NCBI RefSeq assembly: GCF_001561995.1 | Contig: NZ_LLWC01000026.1 | Span: forward strand, 1-64,000 | Direction: 5' to 3' | From: Polycladidibacter hongkongensis | GTDB lineage: Bacteria; Pseudomonadota; Alphaproteobacteria; Rhizobiales; Stappiaceae | DNA: 64,000 nt | Shown: in pieces, positions 1-6,822 of the stretch | How the letters are laid out: each line of letters opens with the position of its first letter | Position numbering within the stretch: the stretch's first letter is position 1 | Notes under the pieces: model-generated | Databases searched by the model: none | What the model saw: the letters and a program-made list of their open reading frames with translations, nothing else | What the model was told of the DNA's origin: nothing | Position numbers and translations under genes: made by a program

Positions 1-515
1 GGGCCAATCAAGTTTGGTCGATGGATTTCATGTCAGATCAACTGGAGGATGGCAGGCGGTTCAGAACGCTTAACATACTTGATGATTTCAACCGCGAGGG
101 GCTAGCTATTGAAGTGGATTTCTCTCTTCCCGCTCTTCGGGTTGTGCGTGCTTTGCAGCAAGTAATTGAATGGCGCGGCAAACCTGAGACAATTCGGGTT
201 GATAATGGCCCGGAAAATATAAGTGAAACGCTGCTCTCATGGGCACGAAAGCAAGGCATTAAGATCTTGCATATCCAGCCGGGCAAGCCCGCTCAAAATG
301 CTTATGTGGAGCGCTACAACAGAACAGTTCGGCAAGAATGGCTGGATCAGAATTGCTTTGAAACAATCGAGCAAGTCCAGGCGCAAGCAACAAGGTGGCT
401 CTGGACATACAACAACAACCGGCCAAACATGGCCATCGGCGGCATCACACCTGCCGACAAACTGAAACTGGCAGCGTAACTCTACGCCAAAACTCCTCCA
501 AAAATGGGGGGAATA
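1..515 (+). mobile_element. IS3-family insertion sequence, right-hand part
   Basis: The window begins inside an insertion sequence: the reading frame is already open at base 3 and encodes the C-terminal half of an IS3-type transposase. After the stop at 479 there is a short GC-poor tail with a C-run and a G-run (about 480-515), which is probably the right terminal region. The exact inverted repeat cannot be fixed because the left end is outside the window. It borders the prophage-like remnant and may have inserted into or truncated it. Confidence 0.7.
3..479 (+). CDS. IS3-family transposase (OrfB), C-terminal part
   Basis: This is the C-terminal part of a DDE integrase-core (rve) transposase. 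The frame is open from base 3 ([13 protein letters not shown]), so the true start lies before the window. Visible hallmarks are the first catalytic Asp in WSMDFMSD, the second in RVDNGPE, and the Glu-containing [17 protein letters not shown] segment, followed by the usual [15 protein letters not shown] ending. Together these give a complete DDE triad, so the fragment is cut only by the window edge and not visibly decayed. Such proteins cut and join the ends of IS3 elements, normally as an OrfAB frameshift product. OrfA is not visible. Confidence 0.9.
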   Translation, partial: ANQVWSMDFMSDQLEDGRRFRTLNILDDFNREGLAIEVDFSLPALRVVRALQQVIEWRGKPETIRVDNGPENISETLLSWARKQGIKILHIQPGKPAQNAYVERYNRTVRQEWLDQNCFETIEQVQAQATRWLWTYNNNRPNMAIGGITPADKLKLAA

Positions 516-826
516 CCATCATATTACCACCTCGCTTAAAATAGTACATCATTGACAGCTAACTAACATCATTAGTATTCTACTGATATTGTTATGTCAA
601 TAACTTCACACACCTACACTAAAGCGACTTAAAACTAGAGATATTACTTCTTCATATTGAGGAGTTGTTTTACAAAGAAATCTCGGTTTGGCGATGCGCA
701 GATGGTATCTGCCCTAATTTTGAAAGGCGCTTGGCTATAAAGGTACGCCGTCAATTTTGGTTTTGCGGCGGGCGTTATGCCGCCCTATCACTCTCTACCC
801 ACTGCTACCCGCCCGCCATCGCCCCC
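480..826. other. intergenic stretch after the IS
   Basis: This 347-base stretch lies between the transposase stop and the end of a leftward gene. The first half is AT-rich, unlike the GC-rich genes that follow. A small inverted repeat (GGCGG ... CCGCC, 767-784) lies just beyond the stop of the leftward operon, but no T-run follows it on the minus strand, so it is only a weak terminator candidate. I see no convincing gene here. Confidence 0.4.
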
Positions 827-1432
827 TCACCACTCCATGGCGAAGATGCGCTTGTGGGTGGGGCCTGCCTCCACCGCCAAGCCCAGCTCAAAGGCCGCGT
901 GGGCAAGCCCGTCGCGCATCAGCCGCCCCACATAGTCCCGTGTTGCCCGCGAGGGCTTGCCCGCCGCCCGCTTGGCGTCATCCTCCTCAAAAGCCAGCGC
1001 CGTTTCCTGCACGCTGATCCCCCGCCCCGCAATGGCAAACACCGCATAAGCCTGATCCGGCCCCAGCCGCGCCCCGATGCGCTGCAACACCTCGCGCGCC
1101 TCGCACGTGCCCAGCATCAGCCAGTCCCGCGCCCGCACCGAGCAATCCACCCGCGCCGCGCCTAGATCCACCGATCCGGTCTGCCCCTCCACCTGCGCGC
1201 ACAGCCCGCGGATCTTGCAGGCCGCCGCATATTGCCCCTGATTGATCCGCTTGGCGTTGTAAAGCCACTCCAGCGAATGCCCCCGCTGCAACGCCGCCCG
1301 TTGCCGCGCCAGCGCCTGCCGCGCCTTGGGCTTTGCCGCCAGCCGCAACGGATCCGCATGCTCACGGCACGCCAAACCACCCGAAACACCCGAACCACCC
1401 GCCATTTTCCTCGCCCCGCTTCTGCCCATCAC
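827..1432 (-). CDS. phage-type protein of unknown function, DUF6456-like
   Basis: This 201-aa, GC-rich, Arg/Ala-rich protein is the last gene of the leftward operon. The mid-part (SLEWLYNAKRINQGQYAAAC) and the C-terminal helical region resemble DUF6456 or helix-turn-helix proteins found in alphaproteobacterial prophages. That is a resemblance recognised by eye, not a domain search. The start overlaps the stop of the upstream gene by 4 bases, indicating translational coupling. The next Met is at residue 2 and the next plausible start is about ten residues in, so the N-terminus is uncertain. No catalytic motif is visible. Confidence 0.6.
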   Translation of the reverse strand: MMGRSGARKMAGGSGVSGGLACREHADPLRLAAKPKARQALARQRAALQRGHSLEWLYNAKRINQGQYAAACKIRGLCAQVEGQTGSVDLGAARVDCSVRARDWLMLGTCEAREVLQRIGARLGPDQAYAVFAIAGRGISVQETALAFEEDDAKRAAGKPSRATRDYVGRLMRDGLAHAAFELGLAVEAGPTHKRIFAMEW

Positions 1433-2097
1433 ATCATCTCCTCTTGCTCTGCCAACAGCTGCGCCAGCTGCGTGCGGATCCGCTCCCGCCGCGTGGCAAT
1501 CGCCTGTGCCATCACCGCCACCGGATGTTGTGGCGGCAGATCCTCTGCGGTGCCGCCCACCCGTTCAAACAGCTTGAGCGTTGCAGCCACCATCGCCGCG
1601 CGCCGCCATTCCCCCTCCAAGTGCTGCAGATAAACCGCCTCCGCCTGCGCCAGATCCGGCACCTGCCGCCGCTGCTTGACAAAATCGAGCAGCGCCACAT
1701 GCCAGTCATCCGCCTGCGCGTTCACCGCCATGGCCGGGGCTTGGTCCACCAGAATGCGCAGGGCCACACGGTCCGGCAGGTCATAGCGCGGCGCTTGTGC
1801 TGCCTGCTTGGCCGCTTCCTGCTCTTGCGCCACCTGCCCCGCCGCGCTCTGGCAAGCCGCTTTGGCATGGGCGGGCAAGGGCCACGTGCTGGAGGTCGCC
1901 TCCGCCAGCAGCTTCTTGGCGGCCGCGCGCAAGGTCTGCGCCGGAAAGCCCTGCAATATCTGCTCAAGGGCGGAGAAATACGCCTGCTTGTCCTTGCCCG
2001 GCGTGCGCGAGAACACCCCCGTGAGCGGCGTCACGAACTCCCGCACCACGGCGCTTTCCGGCGCTTTCTCGGCCACCCTTTCCGCCGTCGCATTCAT
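1429..2097 (-). CDS. hypothetical phage protein, possible replication accessory factor
   Basis: This 222-aa soluble, largely helical, Ala/Gln-rich protein is coupled at both ends: its start overlaps the stop of the HTH protein gene (ATGA at 2094-2097) and its stop overlaps the next start. It lacks Walker motifs, so it is not a DnaC-type ATPase. The pattern SRTPGKDKQAYFSALEQIL followed by a repeated helical region is typical of unannotated early phage proteins. Position directly after a winged-helix replication-type protein suggests a role in replication of the element. That role is inference from context only. Confidence 0.6.
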   Translation of the reverse strand: MNATAERVAEKAPESAVVREFVTPLTGVFSRTPGKDKQAYFSALEQILQGFPAQTLRAAAKKLLAEATSSTWPLPAHAKAACQSAAGQVAQEQEAAKQAAQAPRYDLPDRVALRILVDQAPAMAVNAQADDWHVALLDFVKQRRQVPDLAQAEAVYLQHLEGEWRRAAMVAATLKLFERVGGTAEDLPPQHPVAVMAQAIATRRERIRTQLAQLLAEQEEMM

Positions 2098-3101
2098 CGC
2101 CGAGCTCCTGCGCCAACTCCCGCACCAGCCTCACGCGCCGCCCCCTCCAGCGCATCCTCGCCAAACACCGCGCGAATGGCATCAAGGCAGCTTTCATGCT
2201 CGCGCTGCAAAGCCCGTCCCCGCCGCGCCGCCGCCTCCACCCCGCTTTGCAAATAGCGCGGATCCATGCCGTTTTTCGCCTGTTCCTCACGGGCGCGCTT
2301 GGCGCTCATAATCGCGCGAGAGAAATAGTTTAATGAGGAAATCTCCGTCTTTGCGCGCAGCATAAGCTTACAAATACTTGGCTTTACGTCCCGCTCCAGA
2401 TCGGCACCGGCCATGTACCAACCCCACGCCGGTTCCAGCCCGCCGATCATCTGCGCCGTGTGCAGGCCAATGCGTGCGCTGTTGAGCAAGGCCGCGCACG
2501 CCGCCACAAACCGCGCTCCCGCTCCCTCTGATCGCGCTCCCGCTCCCTCTGATGATGCGCCCTCAGCCACACCCACCGCCGCTGGTGGCTTTGGCACAGC
2601 ACTTGCACCATTCGCCCTACTCGCAGCCGCTTTTCCGTCATCATCAATTGTTTTAGATATTCTGTTCTTATAGGTGCCAGCTGCAGCTGGCAGCCCCTGC
2701 CTGTTTTTATAGTCTTGATGCCGGTTCTCCAGCTCCTCAGCCTGCGCCTCCACCTGCGCCGTTTGCACCAGATCATCGCCCTCCTCTTCTCCTTCCCCCT
2801 CCGGCGCATCCAAAACGCGATAGGTGTGCGAGCAGCACGCCCCGTCCGAGCGCACCCCGCGCCGCGCAATCATCACCCAGCCGCGCGCGATCAGCCGTTT
2901 GAGCGCCAGCTGCACGGTGGAGCGCCGCACCCGCAGCTGCGCCGCCATCTTCACTTGGCTGCGATAGACAAGGCCGGTCTGCCGGTTTTTCGAGACGCAG
3001 AGCAGCGTCAATACCTGCAAATCACGGGGGCTTAAATCAGGGTCAAGCACAGCCGCGCTCGGCACCATGGCAAAACGCGGGGCATTCTCGGCAAGAGGCA
3101 T
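2094..3101 (-). CDS. winged-helix (HTH_36-type) protein, replication-initiation-like
   Basis: This 335-aa protein starts at an ATG preceded by a good GGAGG Shine-Dalgarno; longer readings lack one. Residues ~1-95 form a helix-turn-helix domain of the kind found at the N-terminus of phage replication proteins (SPRDLQVLTLLCVSKN, then RRSTVQLALKRLIARGWVMI). An acidic Glu/Gly linker follows, then a short tandem repeat (SEGAGAR twice) around residue ~205, and a C-terminal domain with no recognised motif. As first large gene of the leftward operon after the Cro-like gene, with tandem 14-bp repeats upstream, it is a good candidate for the replication initiator. It could instead be a transcriptional regulator. 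Confidence 0.65.
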   Translation of the reverse strand: MPLAENAPRFAMVPSAAVLDPDLSPRDLQVLTLLCVSKNRQTGLVYRSQVKMAAQLRVRRSTVQLALKRLIARGWVMIARRGVRSDGACCSHTYRVLDAPEGEGEEEGDDLVQTAQVEAQAEELENRHQDYKNRQGLPAAAGTYKNRISKTIDDDGKAAASRANGASAVPKPPAAVGVAEGASSEGAGARSEGAGARFVAACAALLNSARIGLHTAQMIGGLEPAWGWYMAGADLERDVKPSICKLMLRAKTEISSLNYFSRAIMSAKRAREEQAKNGMDPRYLQSGVEAAARRGRALQREHESCLDAIRAVFGEDALEGAAREAGAGVGAGARR

Positions 3102-3343
3102 AGGAGCCCTCCAAGTTAAATCGGGTTTTGAATTGACAAGTCCGGCACAGCAAAAAAGCAGAGAACAGAAGGTGCGCGGCCACCGCTTGGGAGGATCCGC
3201 CAGCCGCGCACCCCGCTTGCACCCCACGAGCTGAACAAGGTGCTGCTGCCCCCACCTGCGCCAGCCTCGCAAGGTCCGCCGCATTCACGCAAAGCCTTGC
3301 AAACAGAAATTCCGGATATTCCAAGCACAAGCCCCGCATCATC

Positions 3344-3385
3344 AGGGGCACAATCTCAGGGGCCAAATCAGAGGGGCCAAATCAG
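3344..3385. repeat. three tandem 14-bp repeats (iteron-like)
   Basis: Units at 3344-3357, 3358-3371 and 3372-3385 share the core AGGGGCCAAATCAG. The last two are identical and the first has four mismatches. They lie in the 320-base leader between the Cro-like gene and the replication-type gene, both on the minus strand. The array is iteron-like by spacing and position. No protein binding can be proven from sequence. Confidence 0.6.
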
Positions 3386-3421
3386 GCGGATTGCCACCGC
3401 CCCGCCCAGCTGAAAAACTGC

Positions 3422-3649
3422 CTAATGCTTTTGCTCGGGCGAGCGACGCGTTTGACAGCTTCGCCAAGTGAACAGGGCCCGCGGCAACTCCACATCGGCC
3501 GCCGCGGCCAAGAGCTCCATTTCATGAAACCATGCAGCTGGAAACCTGCCTGTAGAGGCAGCGTTACAAATTGCCGGCGCTCCCACGCCCAAGCGCTGGG
3601 AGAGCGTCTTCACCTTAAGCGTTTTGACTATATCTCTCGCGTTCATCAT
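3422..3649 (-). CDS. Cro/YdaS-like small DNA-binding protein
   Basis: This 75-aa protein fits a single helix-turn-helix: TLKVKTLSQRLGVGAPAICNAASTGRFPAAWF, where the second helix is poised to recognise DNA. The family includes Cro-type lytic-switch proteins and YdaS-like toxins of prophages. It is the first gene of the leftward operon. It is divergent from the XRE repressor, with a palindromic operator-like site between the two starts, as in a lambda-type switch. The start could be either of two adjacent ATGs (3649 or 3646). The Shine-Dalgarno is weak. Confidence 0.65.
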   Translation of the reverse strand: MMNARDIVKTLKVKTLSQRLGVGAPAICNAASTGRFPAAWFHEMELLAAAADVELPRALFTWRSCQTRRSPEQKH

Positions 3650-3660
3650 GGCACCACTAA

Positions 3661-3674
3661 TTCACTTTTTGTGA
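3661..3674. promoter_or_regulatory. operator-like palindrome TTCACTTTTTGTGA
   Basis: The site TTCACTTTTTGTGA has TCAC and GTGA arms and lies between the divergent Cro-like and repressor genes, 12 bases from the Cro-like start. Related sites occur at 4212-4226 and 4241-4256. The recurrence flanking both transcription units suggests binding sites for the repressor, the Cro-like protein, or both. Confidence 0.5.
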
Positions 3675-3736
3675 TTTACGTCAACATGAACAAAATAGAA
3701 ATACTCATTATTAATGAATTATGCGACAGTAGGCCC

Positions 3737-4018
3737 ATGACAAACTCAGATGAATTTAGCCACGAAAGCGTGGCCAACAGATTGATTTGGCTTCGCAAAT
3801 TCCTTGAACTTAATCAAAAGGAATTTGCCCACAGCATTGGCGTACTCCCGACCCAACAAAACAATTGGGAAACTGCCAAGCAACGCCTGTCCCTACAGGG
3901 CGCCATCAAAATCAACGCGACCTACGGCACCTCTCTGGATTTCCTCTTTCTGGGAAGAGTAGACACGTTGCCGCAGAATATGCGCAAAGCCTGGATATCC
4001 AGACCAGCCGACAAATAG
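3737..4018 (+). CDS. XRE-family phage repressor-like protein
   Basis: This 93-aa Cro/C1-type helix-turn-helix protein has its HTH at residues ~14-60 (LRKFLELNQKEFAHSIGVLPTQQNNWE), followed by the TLDWLFLG-like tail (TSLDFLFLGRVDTLP) seen in many short prophage regulators. An upstream in-frame ATG at 3686 exists, but it would place extra residues outside the fold. The chosen start has a weak AGTAGG. There is no peptidase S24 domain, so LexA/CI-type self-cleavage is not expected. It is divergent from the Cro-like gene and probably controls both promoters through the shared palindromes. Confidence 0.75.
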   Translation: MTNSDEFSHESVANRLIWLRKFLELNQKEFAHSIGVLPTQQNNWETAKQRLSLQGAIKINATYGTSLDFLFLGRVDTLPQNMRKAWISRPADK

Positions 4019-4089
4019 ACAATAAAATCCAACGATAATCCAGACATTTGAGCAGCTCTGGCCAACATCTCCAAGCGCTGTTCCTCCAT
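3922..4089 (-). CDS. 55-aa small ORF antisense to the repressor 3' end
   Basis: An ATG at 4089 (minus strand) is preceded by a complete AAGGAGGT Shine-Dalgarno with 6-base spacing, one of the best in the window. It opens a 55-codon frame that starts MEEQRLEMLARAAQMSGLSL and ends in a basic RKRKSREVP tail. It runs over the last ~97 bases of the repressor gene on the opposite strand. The N-terminal half looks amphipathic-helical. No family is recognised. It may be a small element-encoded regulator, or a leader peptide producing antisense RNA against the repressor. The ribosome-binding site is the main support. Confidence 0.4.
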   Translation of the reverse strand: MEEQRLEMLARAAQMSGLSLDFIVYLSAGLDIQALRIFCGNVSTLPRKRKSREVP

Positions 4090-4211
4090 AGAATTACCTC
4101 CTTAAAAAAACAATTTTCAAGCCAAATTCATTGCATATTCCCAATCTAAATAAATCACAGACCCACTCAGAAAAGCGAGCCCGCACAAAAGAGCATATCA
4201 GATCCATAAAT

Positions 4212-4226
4212 ACACTTTAAGTGAAT
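4212..4226. promoter_or_regulatory. operator-like palindrome upstream of the rightward operon
   Basis: ACACTTTAAGTGAAT (4212-4226) is close to a perfect CACTTTAAGTG palindrome. Read on the other strand it is a variant of the 3661-3674 site (TTCACTT...GTG). It lies 22 bases upstream of the -35-like box of the rightward promoter. Confidence 0.45.
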
Positions 4227-4233
4227 TTGTAGA

Positions 4234-4262
4234 TTGACAACTCACTTTTTATGAATTCATAT
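4234..4262 (+). promoter_or_regulatory. candidate rightward promoter with embedded operator
   Basis: A consensus -35 TTGACA (4234-4239) is followed after 17 bases by TCATAT (4257-4262). The spacer contains CTCACTTTTTATGAA, a third member of the operator family. Binding there would block polymerase. This promoter would drive the rightward operon from 4298 to the integrase. Confidence 0.5.
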
Positions 4263-4297
4263 CTTGCCCACAGGTTAGCAAACCGGAGGACAACGAT

Positions 4298-4519
4298 ATG
4301 CGCATTCCTAGGAATACCCCGCAAAGCCACGCGGGAAATACCCAGCATACTCTCACCAGTTACTATGCCCTGTTGCAGCCGGAGATTTACTCGCTGGAGC
4401 GCCTTATCGCCTGCGCCCCGCTGCCTGTGCTGGATCGCGGCGAGCTTGCCCAGTTGATCGCCCTGCGTCTATCCACCGGCAGCAGCACGCGCAACCGCCA
4501 CCACCATCTGCAAGCGTAA
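4298..4519 (+). CDS. hypothetical small protein of the rightward operon
   Basis: This 73-aa protein starts at an ATG with a clear CCGGAGGA Shine-Dalgarno, 36 bases after the candidate promoter. It has a helical middle part (LLQPEIYSLERLIACAP) and a basic His-rich tail. No family is recognised. Its middle region loosely resembles the next gene's product (both have a helical segment and an Ala/Pro motif around APL), which may reflect duplication. Being the first gene after the repressor-controlled promoter suggests an early function. Confidence 0.55.
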   Translation: MRIPRNTPQSHAGNTQHTLTSYYALLQPEIYSLERLIACAPLPVLDRGELAQLIALRLSTGSSTRNRHHHLQA

Positions 4520-4532
4520 CCCCGAGGATCCC

Positions 4533-4790
4533 ATGCAACACACACCGGAAAGCTATTTCAGCCTGATCCTGCCGCTTGTCGAGCAGCTGGAGCGGGCCAT
4601 CATCAAAGCGCCGCTGTCTACCGACGATCGCGCCTGTCTCGCCTCGCTCGCCACCCAGCGCAGCGCCCATTTCTCTACCCGCATGGTCCGCTTTGCCGCC
4701 GAGCTCAGCTATCCCCAGCACAGCACCCGCCAGATCGAACAGGCCATTCTCGCCCGCCTGCAAGAGAAAGTCAGCGAGGTGCTGCAATGA
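4533..4790 (+). CDS. hypothetical small protein of the rightward operon
   Basis: This 85-aa protein is predicted to be all helical. It starts 13 bases after the previous stop, with a GAGGA Shine-Dalgarno. Its end overlaps the GapR-like gene by 4 bases (ATGA), so the two are probably co-translated. Residues ~7-25 (YFSLILPLVEQLERAIIKAP) echo the helix-APL layout of the preceding protein. No catalytic or DNA-binding motif is visible. Function unknown. Confidence 0.55.
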   Translation: MQHTPESYFSLILPLVEQLERAIIKAPLSTDDRACLASLATQRSAHFSTRMVRFAAELSYPQHSTRQIEQAILARLQEKVSEVLQ

Positions 4791-5233
4791 ACTCCTCTCG
4801 CAAAGCACAAGCAGAAGATGAGCGCTCCAACACCGGCACCGTAGCGAAAGAAGTGCTGCGCAGCTTTGTCGAGCGCATCGAACGGCTGGAAGCGGACAAA
4901 CAAGCGCTACAGGCCGATATCAAGGCGGTGTTTGCCGAGGCCAAGGGCAACGGCTTTGACGTGCCCACCCTGCGCACCTGCATCAAGCTGCGCAAGCAAA
5001 CGCCCTCCAAACGTGAAGAACAGCAAAGCCTGCTGGATCTGTACATGCATGCCCTTGGGCTCGGCGGTGCCATAGATGATGCCCAGCAATCCGGCATCGA
5101 TGCAGCCAACGCAGGCGCTGCCATTATCGACAATCCGTTTATCTCCGATGATCCACGCTTCAAACGCTGGGAACATGGCTGGCAGGCCCAAACCGGCCTC
5201 CTCGCCGCTCAGGATGAAAAGCAACAAATGTGA
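4787..5233 (+). CDS. GapR/DUF2312-like nucleoid-associated protein
   Basis: Residues ~10-90 match the DUF2312 fold of GapR: NTGTVAKEVLRSFVERIERL, a long coiled coil, then IKAVFAEAKGNGFDVPTLRT and IKLRKQTPSKREEQQ. Caulobacter GapR is an essential alphaproteobacterial protein that clamps overtwisted AT-rich DNA ahead of forks and RNA polymerase and stimulates topoisomerases. This copy is longer (148 aa against roughly 90), with a C-terminal acidic extension of about 55 residues. It sits inside a repressor-controlled operon ahead of excisionase and integrase genes. It is therefore probably an element-encoded paralogue acting on the element's own replication or on host DNA topology; that role is inference. 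Confidence 0.8.
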   Translation: MNSSRKAQAEDERSNTGTVAKEVLRSFVERIERLEADKQALQADIKAVFAEAKGNGFDVPTLRTCIKLRKQTPSKREEQQSLLDLYMHALGLGGAIDDAQQSGIDAANAGAAIIDNPFISDDPRFKRWEHGWQAQTGLLAAQDEKQQM

Positions 5234-5238
5234 GGTAA

Positions 5239-5358
5239 ATGATGACAATGACACACGCGAAATTCAGCCAACAAGCCGATCATAAGATAGAAGCGCGGAC
5301 TGCTGGCGGAAGCGGGACTGATCCGGCTCAACCCGCGCCCCTGACTTCTACTAGATGA
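5239..5358 (+). CDS. 39-aa small ORF between GapR-like and excisionase-like genes
   Basis: This ORF begins six bases after the GapR-like stop, with a GAGG motif directly before the ATG, and runs 39 codons (starts MMTMTHAKFSQQADHK). It is polar with a Thr/Pro-rich C-terminus. The 156-base gap is otherwise empty and the operon is tightly packed, which favours a real small gene. Its composition is unremarkable and no family is recognised, so it may be a chance frame. Confidence 0.25.
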   Translation: MMTMTHAKFSQQADHKIEARTAGGSGTDPAQPAPLTSTR

Positions 5359-5388
5359 ACAACCCACAAAAATCACAGAGGATCATCA

Positions 5389-5640
5389 ATGCGCCATTAC
5401 GCTCCTGATTTTTGCTCAGCCAACGATATGGCCTACCTGATTGGCATGAAACCAACTCAATTCAAAAGCGCTGTGCAGAACGGGTTTCTGCCACACCCGA
5501 TTAAAAACCCGTTTACGGGGCTAGACATTTGGGATCGCGAGGAAGTGATCACCCTGATGCGATCGCACGCACAACTCATCGGTAGCAACCAGATTGAGGA
5601 TGACGATATTTTGAGGGCAGCTCGTGGCGAGAAAACGTAA
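5389..5640 (+). CDS. excisionase / AlpA-like winged-helix protein
   Basis: This 83-aa protein has an N-terminal MerR-like HTH (FCSANDMAYLIGMKPTQFKSAV) followed by a wing segment (PIKNPFTGLDIWDREEV), the layout of recombination directionality factors and AlpA-type regulators. It has a GAGGA Shine-Dalgarno and overlaps the integrase start by 17 bases, the usual xis-int arrangement. It probably bends att-site DNA to favour excision, or regulates int. The exact family is uncertain. Confidence 0.65.
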   Translation: MRHYAPDFCSANDMAYLIGMKPTQFKSAVQNGFLPHPIKNPFTGLDIWDREEVITLMRSHAQLIGSNQIEDDDILRAARGEKT

Positions 5641-6694
5641 AAGCGGCGTGGAGCTGCCGCCCTTTGTTCATCAGGTTAAATCAAAGGGCCGGACCTACTA
5701 CTATTTCCAGCCGCATCGGGGTACGGTAAAAACGGGTGATCGGGTGCGCATCCCACACCAGCCACAAAGCCCCGCGTTTTGGTCGTTTCTGCAAAAACTG
5801 CAAAAAGGGCAAACACCCTCTGCAAAGACTGCGAAACGTTCCGCGAAAAACTCAGTGACTGCCCTCATCAAGGCCTATCGAAAGCATGTCAGTTTTACGC
5901 GCCTCAGCGCCAACAGCCGCCGCGATTACGAGCGTTATCTGGATCTGTTGGAGCGACGGCTTGGCGAGTTTCCAGCATCCACCATTAACACCCGCGTTAT
6001 GGTTGAAATTCAAGACAGCCTTTCCGACCGCCCCAGCACCGCTAATCACGCTATGAGTGTTTACCGGACGCTATTCAAATGGGGTCTATTGCGCGGGTTT
6101 AACGCCAGCAACCCGGCAGAAAACATCGAAAAAATAAAGCACGAAACGCAAAAAGCGCGGCCTTGGCCTGACTGGGCGATCCAGCTCGCCGCAGATCACG
6201 CGCGTTGGGAAATCCGGACGTTTGTATATTTGGGGCTTTATACTGGCCAACGCACAAGCGATATTCTCGGAATGCGGCTGGCTGATATCAAAAATGATCG
6301 CATTCGCGTCATTCAGGACAAAACGCGCAAAGAGCTCTGGATCCCGATCCATAACAGCCTGCAGCCAACAATTCGTGACTGCCGAGAACGCGGGCATATC
6401 TACCTCATAACTAGGCATAACGGCGCTCCGCTGGACCCCGGCGGATTTCGCGCGATGTTTACCCGCGAAATGGGCAAACCCCTAACCTCCCGGATCCGCT
6501 CAGAGGGTTTCAAACCACATGGCCTGCGCGCGAGTGCGGCCAGCAGGCTGAAGCAAATCGGCTGCTCGAATGGTCAAATTTCGTCGATTACAGGAATGAG
6601 CAACGCTATGGTGGAGCGCTACACCCAACAATATGAGCAGCTCAAAACCGCTGAAACTGCAATTGCATTGTGGGAAAATGCAGAAAAATCCTAA
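5624..6694 (+). CDS. tyrosine-type site-specific integrase
   Basis: This 356-aa phage-type integrase starts at a GTG, preceded by GAGGG, inside the excisionase-like gene. An N-terminal arm-binding region (residues ~1-60) and a SAM-like core-binding domain (~75-160) precede the catalytic domain. Catalytic residues visible are Arg210 (GLYTGQRTSDILG), His299 and Arg302 (HGLRASAASRL) and Tyr333 (MVERYTQQYE). The set is therefore intact and the enzyme should be active. It lies 128 bases upstream of tRNA-Gln, so the attachment site probably lies in or beside that tRNA. Confidence 0.92.
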   Translation: MARKRKSGVELPPFVHQVKSKGRTYYYFQPHRGTVKTGDRVRIPHQPQSPAFWSFLQKLQKGQTPSAKTAKRSAKNSVTALIKAYRKHVSFTRLSANSRRDYERYLDLLERRLGEFPASTINTRVMVEIQDSLSDRPSTANHAMSVYRTLFKWGLLRGFNASNPAENIEKIKHETQKARPWPDWAIQLAADHARWEIRTFVYLGLYTGQRTSDILGMRLADIKNDRIRVIQDKTRKELWIPIHNSLQPTIRDCRERGHIYLITRHNGAPLDPGGFRAMFTREMGKPLTSRIRSEGFKPHGLRASAASRLKQIGCSNGQISSITGMSNAMVERYTQQYEQLKTAETAIALWENAEKS

Positions 6695-6766
6695 ATCGGC
6701 AAACATTTACGACATGGACTATTGACCGACCAACCGTGGACAGATATAGAACCGCTCACCAGAGAG

Positions 6767-6802
6767 ATTGTAAAACTCTCAAGGCGAAATTGTAAAACTC
6801 TC
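6767..6802. repeat. 14-bp direct repeat with small hairpins, possible att region
   Basis: ATTGTAAAACTCTC occurs at 6767-6780 and again at 6789-6802. The first copy is flanked to give GAGAG...CTCTC. The second gives GGCGA (6783-6787)...TCGCC. Both therefore sit in potential hairpins. They lie between the integrase stop and tRNA-Gln, where arm-type or core att sites are expected. A second copy of a longer shared sequence (attL) is not visible in the window. Confidence 0.45.
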
Positions 6803-6822
6803 GCCTAACCTATTGGTTCTAC

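Noticed and set aside
1333-2256. 307-codon rightward frame over the leftward phage genes
   Set aside because: It is Pro/Arg/His-rich, overlaps two coupled genes on the other strand, and has no Shine-Dalgarno.
3043-3366. 107-codon minus-strand frame between the Cro-like and replication-type genes
   Set aside because: It needs a TTG start within the repeats, has no ribosome-binding site, and overlaps the well-supported start at 3101.
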